Origin: Ceratorhiza oryzae-sativae
Lineage: Eukaryota; Basidiomycota; Agaricomycetes; Cantharellales; Ceratobasidiaceae
Assembly: GCA_030998015.1 (NCBI GenBank)
Contig: JARWMV010000001.1
Coordinates: 1 to 64,000 of the forward strand
Length of the DNA: 64,000 nt
Direction: 5' to 3'
The first letter of the stretch is position 1. Every line of letters begins with the position of its first letter. Below, piece by piece: positions 8,814 to 17,114 of the stretch. The position numbers and the translations under genes are program-made. Under the pieces are notes generated by a model. It saw only the letters and a program-made list of their open reading frames with translations, had not been told where the DNA came from and did no database searches.

Positions 8814-8939
8814 ATCTCATGTAACGGAGAGGTTAAGGGGTCTAGCCTGACTCAGCCTGACCTCATTGAACGATACTGAATCAGCCGAAAGGTCGTTGGC
8901 TCGAGTCCAGCGCCCTTAACCTCCTTGGTGCATGAGATT
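8814..8939 (+). other. Long imperfect hairpin with tRNA-like T arm
   Basis: Outer arms AATCTCATG/CATGAGATT and inner arms GGAGAGGTTAAGGG/CCCTTAACCTCC enclose about 70 nt. The 3' side contains GTTGG-CTCGAGT-CCAGC, a good T stem and loop (B-box-like), directly followed by a 7-nt strand that pairs with the 5' side. The D arm is not convincing, so this is not called a tRNA gene. It sits about 50 nt before the polypurine tract of the retroelement. Confidence 0.5.
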
Positions 8940-8990
8940 CCTTTTGCATAAGGAACTAAACCATGTCTCGAGGTCCCCCAAGACATGTCC

Positions 8991-9004
8991 AAAGGGGGGG
9001 ATAA
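8991..9004 (+). other. Polypurine tract of gypsy element 1
   Basis: AAAGGGGGGG followed by ATAA sits immediately before the LTR start TGTTATGACC. In LTR elements this tract primes plus-strand DNA synthesis, so it fixes both the orientation (+) and the left border of the 3' LTR. Confidence 0.75.
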
Positions 9005-9786
9005 TGTTATGACCTGTCAAACGGACATAACAAAACAACCAAATATTTCTACAGATTTATGGCATTTTTCCTAAGCGGAATAAGCCATAAACAAGGTCAC
9101 GTGACCTCGGCGCTTAGCCGGCGCTTACGGTGGTTACCCTGAACTTGCTCCAGCATTTCTCTCCCATGTTACTTGGAGCGAGGAGCGAGTTGTCACGTGA
9201 TCTCGGCGCTTACGGTAGGATCACGTGACCTCAGCGCCTACGGTGGTTACCCTGAACTCGCTCCAGCATTTCTCTCCCTTGTTACTTGGAGTGAGGAGCG
9301 AGTTGTCACGTGATCTCGGCGCTTAAGGAAGGATCACGTGGCCTCAGCGCTTACGGTTGTTACCCTGAACTCGCTCCAGCATTTCTCTCCCATGTTACTT
9401 GGAGCGAGGAGCGAGTTGTCACGTGATCTCGGCGCTTACGGCAGGACCACGTGACCTCAGCGCCTACCCCTTGGACCTCACACGGCTCTATAAGATTCGG
9501 AGCCGCACAAACTTAAGATAAACAATTACCTAACCCATAGTACTATTCATAACCTACACCTACTGCGGAGTGTGCTTAGATAATACGTCTGCAGCCACCG
9601 CAGCCACAGGTATATATAAGGAGGATAAAGCAAGACTGGACACCTCAGCTTGCTTTATCTCGTCAACCACCATAGACCATAGCAAACACTGTAACTAGAA
9701 CACTCAATACATACCGCATAGCACCAAACCGTCAACGCAGCCACTACTTAAGTGCTCCACAAGGGAGCCTCCAGAGGGTCACGACA
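9005..9786 (+). repeat. 3' LTR of gypsy element 1 (782 bp)
   Basis: It starts TGTTATGACC and ends GGTCACGACA, near-perfect inverted ends with TG...CA. It contains triplicated 113-bp units (9134-9472) rich in TCACGTGA palindromes, then TATA boxes at about 9490 (CTATAAG) and 9609 (TATATATAAGG). The right border is sharp, because at 9787 the conserved RNase H codons of the interrupted minus-strand Pol begin. If the element is complete, the target duplication should be CCTGA (9787-9791), repeated left of the 5' LTR. Confidence 0.75.
9134..9472. repeat. Three tandem 113-bp units inside the LTR
   Basis: Copies start at 9134, 9247 and 9360, all with TTACCCTGAAC and TGCTCCAGCATTTCTCTCC or a close variant. 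Each carries a GGAGCGAGGAGCGAG block and two TCACGTG(A/G) palindromes. Tandem enhancer-like blocks in an LTR often vary in number between copies. Confidence 0.85.
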
Positions 9787-11366
9787 CCTGAGGCGTCTGT
9801 TTCTAAGATAAATGGTTTGCTGGGTTCTGGCTGAATTAGGAGAGGTGCTTCTTTCAATTTCTGCTTTAGCAAATTCCACGCCTGATCCCTTTCTTCTGTC
9901 CATTCCCACTTTGTGTCCTTCTTGACAAGTTCGTAGAGACATTTTGTGATTTTTGAGAAGTCTTTTATAAAGTGCCTTAACCAGTTTGCAAACCCCAACC
10001 CTTCCAGGACTTCGGTTGGGTTTGTAGGGGTTGGCCACTCAACAGCCTTTTCGACCTTGGCCGGGTCTACCTTAATTCCTTGGGGAGTTACTACTATTCC
10101 CAGGTAGTCCACTTTGGTGATGTCAAAAACGCATTTCTCCAGGGCGCAGTATAAACCAGCCTTTTGAAGCCGGCGCAGGACTTCCCTGACATGTTCATCG
10201 TGTTGTTCCTGGTTCTTCGAAAATACCAATATGTCATCCATGTAAATTACAATGTAAATGCCTTCGATGTCCTGGAACTCTTCTCGGATCATGGCCATGA
10301 AGGTTCCTGGTGCATTCTTTTGACCAAATTGCATGACTAGGGGCTCATACAGCCTGTATTTGGTCTTGAAAGCGGCTTTCCATTCGTCTCCTTCCCGAAT
10401 TCGTATGAGGTTGAAACCCCACTTTAGGTCAAACTTGGTGAATATCTTTGCCCCACGCAAGGTTTCCACAATATCATTGATGCGTGGGAGCGGGTACACA
10501 TTGGAGACAGTCATTTCGTTTAGCCGCCGATAGTCAATGCACATGCGCAGCTTCCCATTTTTCTTTTTGACGAATATGACTGGAGATGCCATGGGTGACC
10601 TTGAGGGTCTGATATGCCCTGCTTTCAGTTGGCGATCCAAGGTTTTGCGCAATTCTGCATCTTCCTTGACACCCACGCTATATATGGGACCGTGCCTTGG
10701 CTTGGCATCTGGTTTTAAATCTATTTCCATATCCCACTTTCTATGAGGTGGTAGTGGTTGGACGTCGTCTTCTTCAGCAAATATTTTCTGGAATTCTTTA
10801 TATTTTGTTGGAAGGGAGTCTAGGGAGTCCAGCTGAAGCTCCTTAGGTTCATTTGCACGCACGTGCAAGGGTTTTGTGATGCAATGCTTCAGGCATATTG
10901 GCAAGTCGAACTTCATGTCCTTCCCATCCCAATCAATGTTGGGGTTATGGAATTTGAGCCATGACATGCCCAGGACTAAATCATTTTTGCCAACGTTCAC
11001 AACGTAGGCACTGAGGATCTCTCTGTGCTCTTGAATGCACAACTCAAAGGTGCAGTAATGGGTCACAGACCCAGAGTCTATCTCCCTTCCATCGATTACC
11101 CTCAGTTTCTTGGGTGTTTTTAGGGCAACGGTAGGGATGCGGTATTGTTTGACTAAATCTTCATGTACAAATACTGATGTGGCCCCTGAGTCAATCATGG
11201 CCCATCTGTTAAATTTTTTCATGTTATATGCAGACTTGTGTTCGGGGGTTATGCGCAAAGGGAATGCATGAAAGAAAAACTGTAGTTGTGATTGGTTTCC
11301 TAACGACATACATTCCATTTCCATATTTTTATTTTCATTATGCGCATTTTGTAACATAGCGCCCAA
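9787..11366 (-). pseudogene. Pol of gypsy element 2, truncated in RNase H by LTR insertion
   Basis: Encodes protease (MIDSGATSVFVHEDLV) and a complete reverse transcriptase (MCIDYRRLNEMT, VIYMDDILVFSK with YMDD), then the start of RNase H up to FILETDASGV. At that point the reading frame runs into the LTR of element 1 and ends at 9744 after about 13 foreign codons. RNase H catalysis and integrase are absent, so this copy cannot move by itself. The surviving reverse transcriptase frame has no stop, which suggests that the interruption is recent. The ORF starts 26 nt downstream of the gag stop. Confidence 0.88.
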
Positions 11367-11392
11367 GACCGCCCCCCTGGCATGGTTTGAGC

Positions 11393-12883
11393 TTATTCTT
11401 TTACCAACTCATCGTCGGTTGTTTCTACGTCCTCGACCACTGCCTCGTATCCTGATATTTTAGCTGAGGGGCATTTGGCTGCAATATGACCCCGGCCTCC
11501 ACAGTTATAGCAGGTATTTGTCCCCTTTCCTTTTCCTGCGCTATCCAGATCCATTGCATCCGGATCCTTTGCCTTGGGGACCACTGGCGGATGGTTATCC
11601 TTCTTTATGTCCTTGAAGGATTCTTGTATGTTGGCATTACTGCCATCGTAGCAGACGGTTGGAACTGTGAAGCCCTTTGCATTGGGGCCAATGGCTACGA
11701 TTTGACCTTTTACAGCCCTGCCATCTTTAATCTTGTATATGTGTTCCCCATTCTTGAATTTCTCCTTTTGGGGAGCGCTTTGGGGGTTATTTGTGGGCCT
11801 GCTAGTCGAAGCATTGTTGCTGCTGGACTTATTACCCCCATGAGATGTCCTCTTGCTACCGAAGGAAATGAGGTGGCGGTCAATTTCCAGGGCCCGCTGT
11901 GTGAGCTGGGCAAATGTTTTTGTGCAGGGATCATAGTTTTGGGCCACCATGCTATCCGTTACGTCTGACGACAGGCCATCGTAGAACTGATCACGCATGG
12001 CGGCATTGTTGTAGTTGAGGCCTGTGGAATATAAGTTGAATAGGGTGAGGTAGTCCTGAACCGTCTTGGACTGTTTCAACTTCTGCCACTTGTCGCGGTT
12101 ATTTTCGGTGCGGTTCAGATCTCCATATCGGGTAGTAAATTCTTGCCAGAATAAATTGGCGTTGTGGAGCCAGGGGATCGCAGTTCCAGGGTTGAGAATT
12201 TCGAATTCTTCATATGAGTTAACCCATTCAGCTGCTGACCCTTCGAGATAAGAGGTGATGAAGGCGACCACTTGGTCAGCTGAGTGTCCACTCATGTTTG
12301 TATTGATATATCGGGCACAGGCGATTCTGAATGAGATGGCGTCTTCCCGTTTTGTGCCATCAAATTTTTGAGGGGCGGCCATCTTAACCTTTGCGGTCGA
12401 TCCTCCAGAGGGAGCGGGTGCTGCTGGTTGTGGTTGGACTGTACCAGTGGGAGCTAGTATTTGAGCAGCGCCTGAGCCACCCATGGTGGTGTTGATTTGC
12501 GCTTCAATGCGCGTGATAGTAGTTTGGAGAATGGCTAACATTCCCACTAAGTTGTTGACATTGGTGGCTAGTCCGGCCACGTCCACATCTATTTTTGTCT
12601 GATTCGTGGTAAGCTTGGCCTCGAGTGAATCTGTGTAGGTTTTATTATTGTGTTCGACGTCCCCAATATCATTTTGGAGATTATTGGTTCGCTCTTGCAG
12701 TTCGTCCATTGATCGAAGCATATAGATGACCTTATCTTCATCAGACATATTCGCCCAAGCAGGGGCAGGAGGTTGTGACGCCATTTCAGAGAAGGTTTGA
12801 TAGAATTTTAAAGGCGACGGAGACGGTAAGGAAGTACAGGGAATTGGGAATTGTTTTGGTAATATAGGATTTCTTTCCCCCAC
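11393..12883 (-). CDS. Gag of gypsy element 2
   Basis: A capsid-type Gag. The likely start is the ATG at 12784, giving 463 residues; the frame is open back to 12883. Order: helical N-terminus (MLRSMDELQERTNNLQ), a Pro/Ala/Gln linker, the gag core (KFDGTKREDAISF, AEWVNSYEEF, FWQEFTTRYGDLN) and a zinc knuckle near the end (CYNCGGRGHIAAKC, CX2CX4HX4C). Intact. It differs clearly in sequence from Gag of element 1, so the two elements are different families. Confidence 0.87.
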   Translation of the reverse strand: MGERNPILPKQFPIPCTSLPSPSPLKFYQTFSEMASQPPAPAWANMSDEDKVIYMLRSMDELQERTNNLQNDIGDVEHNNKTYTDSLEAKLTTNQTKIDVDVAGLATNVNNLVGMLAILQTTITRIEAQINTTMGGSGAAQILAPTGTVQPQPAAPAPSGGSTAKVKMAAPQKFDGTKREDAISFRIACARYINTNMSGHSADQVVAFITSYLEGSAAEWVNSYEEFEILNPGTAIPWLHNANLFWQEFTTRYGDLNRTENNRDKWQKLKQSKTVQDYLTLFNLYSTGLNYNNAAMRDQFYDGLSSDVTDSMVAQNYDPCTKTFAQLTQRALEIDRHLISFGSKRTSHGGNKSSSNNASTSRPTNNPQSAPQKEKFKNGEHIYKIKDGRAVKGQIVAIGPNAKGFTVPTVCYDGSNANIQESFKDIKKDNHPPVVPKAKDPDAMDLDSAGKGKGTNTCYNCGGRGHIAAKCPSAKISGYEAVVEDVETTDDELVKE

Positions 12884-12994
12884 ACAAGTCTATAAATTTC
12901 GAAGTTTCTGATCCCCGCAAACCTTAGCCAGGTATCGTCCAAGTCCCAACTTTTGGTGTCTTGGCAACGGTATGGGCACTCCACCCTCTTCAAT

Positions 12995-13748
12995 TTAGTT
13001 TGATCCCGCAGGAGTGCCTCCTTGGGGAGGATTGGCTTGGGCTGCTGGAAGGGATGTTTCTTCCTGAATTGGCAAGCCCGTGCCACTTAGAAAGGTGGGG
13101 TGAGGAAGGTCTGACGGCGTTGAGAAGACAGGGAAGGCGTACTCGTGGGGTTCAACTGTTTCTCGGACTATAGCTTCTAGTCTGAGATGGTCTTGGAGGA
13201 GGGATAGGTAGTCCTCCTGGTGTTCGTGCAAACGCTCGGTTAAGTATGCGCAACAGGCCTCGGCTTCATGAAGTCTTTCACGGGTTTCTTCGTACTTATT
13301 CCAGTAATAACAGTACCTGTCTTGGAAGTTTTCGATGGTGTTTAACAGGTGACGAAGAAGCTGTTGACCGAGGTTCTCCAGCTTAGAGCTGGTTGCGAGG
13401 GATGGTGTAGTAATAGAGGAATTTGTCCTTCTTAGGACAATAAGGGCAGCGCGCGGGGAAGGTGGCTTCATTTGGCCGACGGCAGATCTTGCACTCAGGG
13501 GCACCTGGCTCGGTGACAAAGGCTTGTTGGGCACGTCCGACTTTCTGGGGGCGGACTTTGATAATTACTACTTGGTTAAAATCGATGTGCCCTGCTTCTT
13601 CAAGGATACTTTCGACCGAGTTGAGGGTGAAGCAGTGGATCGATAGGTGTCCGAACCACCCACACAGACGGCAGCACTGATCTTCTGTAAAAGGTTGTGC
13701 CACTTGAGGGCCGTGCGTTCCGTCAGAGACGTACTCGAGCAAGAGCAA
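12995..13748 (-). CDS. Upstream zinc/coiled-coil ORF of gypsy element 2 (two overlapping frames)
   Basis: Two overlapping frames precede gag. The first (13748-13383, 121 residues) has a knuckle-like CRLCGWFGHLSIHC (CX2CX4HX4C) and a second Cys cluster (CKICRRPNE...CPYCPKKDK). The second (13534-12995) has a strong coiled coil (NKYEETRERLHEAEACCAYL). They read as one protein, zinc domains then coiled coil, if a shift occurs near 13400. The shift could be a mutation, recoding or an unseen intron. Position between LTR and gag suggests an element-encoded accessory protein. No family recognised. Confidence 0.5.
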
Positions 13749-13843
13749 GATAAAGGAAAAATAGACCCTTTCCCGAGTCTATGGGAATAGGAAGGTGACC
13801 TCCGTTGCTCAGCTACTTAAGGGCAATGAGCGACCCCACCTCT

Positions 13844-14234
13844 TGTTGACGAAAGAGATTAGAGAACCGAAGCTTGTTACAACGTGTGAGGGACCTGGCT
13901 ATGCAAGGTTTCACAGAGGCGCGTATAGGGCAACGATATCTCGTGACTGTGGATAGGTGGAGTGGGATTGGGGAAGGCAACGAGGAGTTATCTCAAGACG
14001 ACGCCGACAGCGTTCCAAACGTATCCCAGACGACACTGAGACTTACGATTGTCAAGAACTTGACCTGATGTCGACAATGACAAGTCAGGCGGCGAGAAAA
14101 ATGGTAAGAAAATAAAAGAACTTGTATTCGACGAGAGGTCAAGTTCTTGAGGAGTCCTCTGCGAACTTGACCTGGTTTATATACACAGTACGAGCCACAT
14201 CATAACAAACAAGTCCGTACAGTGAGTCACGACA
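13844..14234 (-). repeat. Probable 5' LTR of gypsy element 2
   Basis: On the minus strand it runs from TGTCGTGACTC (14234) to TTCGTCAACA (13844). A TATA box (TGTATATAAACC, around 14175) sits about 60 bp in, and a repeated GTCAAGTTC motif lies inside. Borders are proposed only from the TG...CA ends and position, because the partner LTR is outside the window. Confidence 0.4.
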
Positions 14235-14409
14235 GATAAGAGATAGAAGCAGTAGAAGCGACTGTGGAACTGCGGAATTTCACATCAGAGTTGAAATACA
14301 TCTCGGTTACCGGTCCGGAACATTCCCTGAGTCACGTGATACAGATATACCATAAAAGGCAAGTATGTTTTGAAGACGATCTCATAAAATGTAGTAAATC
14401 GAGAAAATA

Positions 14410-15498
14410 TTGTAGAGTGGATGTATGCGTGTCAGTTCGTGACAATCCATCAGTGTCACCTGTTTCAGGATGCTGTGGAATGATGGATACAAGTATTTGC
14501 CATGATTCAGGCAGCGATACAAGGAGCTGTCAGACAAACTTGATCACCCTCAATCAGTCCAACAATTTGGCAAGGAGCACTATATTAAGGTCATTGAAGA
14601 TTTTTTGTAGCTCCTTGATATGGGATTAAAGGTCATCGCCCTCATTCATATGAAGGGAAGTAAAACAATTTTGTAGCATAGTCATAGCTGCAATGCCTAA
14701 AGATTGGTATTGATTTTTGAGTATACTCCAGGCATCTGCAACCTGTTCAGCTTGGGAAACATGGATCATAGGTCCAGTATTGATGTGACAACATAAGGCG
14801 CCAAGTGCAGCCTTATTCTTCCTGTCCCAAGTGGCTTGTGCGGAGCCAGTAGTCTTGGTGGGGCACGTGGTAGTGCCGTTGACAATATCCCAGACATCAA
14901 CGTCTTGGAACATGTCCTCCATGTGTATGCGCCAGACTTGATAGTTGTCTTGGCCATGTAGCTTGGCAATGGAATAGTTCTTGTTGGTAATAATAGTGGT
15001 CAACATAACAGGCACAGGAGGAGCGACGGCAGGAAAGGTAAAAGGCTTGACAGTAGTTTCAGCAGGCGACAGAAGGCCAAGCTGGGTAAAGGCTAGTAGA
15101 TATAAATGGTCCTTGTAGGGTAATTGTTGGACCTCGGTGCGTGTATGTGCTTCTAGAAGTTGTTTGTAGAGATCGAACTGATGGCTTGCAAAATGGTATT
15201 CGGTAGAGCCTAACTGGAGCAAGAGGAATTGATCTTGTAATTCGAGCTCGACAGTATCCGGGGACGGTGCGTCGGAAGGTGTAGGAGGTAATGGGACCTC
15301 AAAGGCAGCCGGGTTAAGCGTAAAATCCGCGAAGTCGTCAGTGACACCTGTAGCGTTGAGTAGATTCTGAATGTGTTGATTGGACAACGTAGGAGACGAG
15401 CGAGGCGACTGGTCGGGTGTAGAAAGCTGTGGGTTCGACAGTTTGGGCAACGACGAGCTCAATAAAGCTCGGGGCTCATAACCTATTGAAGCGAACAA
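14410..15498 (-). pseudogene. Ty1/copia Gag relic
   Basis: A 290-codon frame ends in a copia gag domain (KLHGQDNYQVWRIHMEDMF, VWDIVNGT, AWSILKNQY, FTSLHMNEGDDL). The same frame continues past a TAA as SHIKELQKIFNDLNI and, after two more stops, SLPESW, which is the normal continuation of the domain. At least three nonsense changes therefore interrupt it. No copia pol follows, because the LTR of gypsy element 2 lies just beyond. The long Ser/Pro-rich N-terminus is unusual for copia Gag. Confidence 0.75.
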
Positions 15499-16110
15499 AG
15501 TAGGATACGCTTCGAGTGTACTTAGCGAAGTGTAAAAACGATTAAGCTCGAGGAATAAGGTTCACAAGTAAACAGGTAAAAGTCGCTGATGAATTTAGGC
15601 GACAAGTTCATTCATTTATATGTACGAGACAACAGAGAATAAACGGGTGTATCTAGCTAGTGTATTTACATATGGAGTTAAGACATGAATATCGGACGAC
15701 AGACGGAGAGAAAAGGAACAATATCGATATAACATCGATATGAGCAAGGAGCTCGTTCAATATCGTCTTTTCGGTACGAAGAAAGGTCTTACTGCTATTG
15801 TCCATTTTCTTTCTCGCTCCAATGCCTTCTCTAATGCGGGCTAATGCTCCCTGTCTGGCTTCTACGTTCGCGGCTCGTGCGTACCTTTCGGTCTTGAGTC
15901 CGTCTTGACTGCTGCCTCCCCCGCCTTTTCCTCCGCTTCAGTCTCCCATCCCGCCCTCTTTTTTTTTTGTGTGTGTCTTCGAGCGGTTTGACCTCGTGTT
16001 GATGTAGCTCGTTAAATATGTATTAAAAAAACGAATCACATGACTCAATGCGTAGAGCCACGTGTGACATCCAACAGACCGATAGACCGTAACTGGCGCG
16101 AGAGGCTCGC
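15499..16110. other. No gene seen (15.5-16.1 kb)
   Basis: Non-coding sequence with a small ATCGATAT palindrome cluster near 15725 and a T9 run followed by GTGTGTGT near 15960. It may be the remains of the copia LTR, but no borders were found. Confidence 0.3.
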
Positions 16111-17001
16111 CTGTTGAAGACGCCGATTGAGATTTCCCGAACCGGTAGAAAAGTGCTGATCGAAGGGATTAGCAAAGGGTTGATGTGGTTCCGCTCATGA
16201 CAGTAACCTGTGTGACTCGGTTTCCCTTTTACTCTGAGTATTCTCTCTTGTATAGCTGATGCTTATGTCTATACTACATATATGGATGGTATAAATACCT
16301 CCGTACTTCGTCTCTAGTTCGCCACCAGGCAATTCAAATCTATTCACCCGCATATCTTACTTCTTAAGGGCTTTCAAGGTTTACTACACTGAGTGCTGAT
16401 TGGCCCTTAGTCACCCTATCGCATAGTATTCAAAGATTGGCAGTAACTAACACGATTTCGCCGGACGGTTATATACCTGCTCCAAATATCTGACTGGACG
16501 CCTCAAATACGAGTAATTGTCAGAATGTCTGAAATACGATTGAAATTGGTCGTAGTGGATGAAGGCTCCTTAGGGCTGCTAGTCAATAACCGGAGTCCTT
16601 CGATATCGTATATGTTGAAGACGTCGATTGAGGATGCCCGAACCATCACGAAGCACTGATCGCTTCGATCTGAGACTCGTTGATGTGGCGTCGCCGATTG
16701 GATCAACACTTCGTCGATGCGTACGATCAGCGCGTTTCTCGTCTTGTCTCTCCCGTTTCGCCGTGTATACGTCTACACTGTCTTCCACTAATGTGTGTTT
16801 TCTAGCCATTCACGTATTCTCCTACCATGGGTACAGCTGGTATAAATACGCCTATACTTCGTTGTCTATACGCAACCGCTCTTGTATCGCTCCTATACTA
16901 CTATAATCTACTCTTACATCTTACCTTCCTAAGCGCTTTGAAGCAATATTACATTGAGTGGCGATCGGTCTACTATTACCTAATCGCATAATTCTCAATA
17001 G
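16111..17001. repeat. Diverged direct duplication with TATA boxes
   Basis: Copy A (about 16111-16440) and copy B (about 16612-17001) both start TGTTGAAGACG(C/T)CGATTGAG. Both contain GATGTGG, GGTATAAATAC, a CTTAC(T/C)TTC block and GAGTG(C/G)(T/C)GAT, in the same order. Each copy holds one TATA box on the + strand, so they may be fragments of an old LTR or another mobile promoter. They lie just downstream of the NLR gene stop. Confidence 0.65.
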
Positions 17002-17114
17002 CGTAAAGTGCGGAGATCTTTCGGTAGATTAGATTTCAATGGGCACTTGGCCAGCTATTGGAAACAAATGAGCAGCAGAATATTGGAAAAGATGCTTGCG
17101 AAATGAAAGATTTC

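Larger units (their letters stand above)
1..9786 (+). mobile_element. Ty3/gypsy LTR retrotransposon carrying a Rep gene (5' end outside window)
   Basis: The element reads gag, zinc knuckle, pol with terminal chromodomain, ORF3, antisense spliced ORF, CRESS-type Rep, hairpin, polypurine tract (8991-9000), then LTR (9005-9786). The polypurine tract directly before TGTTATGACC fixes the right end. Only one polypurine tract and one LTR occur between pol and 9786, so the simplest reading is one long internal region holding everything from gag to Rep. It is inserted in a second gypsy element of opposite strand: at 9787 the conserved RNase H reading frame of that element resumes. The 5' LTR is not in the window, so single-element status is inference. 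The alternative is a Rep cassette or another element nested in it. Confidence 0.65.
9787..14234 (-). mobile_element. Ty3/gypsy element 2, interrupted by element 1
   Basis: A minus-strand element with a 5' LTR at about 14234-13844, an upstream coiled-coil/zinc ORF, gag, and pol up to the start of RNase H. There the LTR of element 1 cuts it. The missing RNase H-integrase part and 3' LTR should lie left of the window, beyond the 5' LTR of element 1. Confidence 0.75.

Noticed and set aside
8834..8919. tRNA gene
   Set aside because: The T arm and acceptor fit, but the D arm and A box do not and one acceptor pair mismatches. Kept only as a tRNA-like hairpin.
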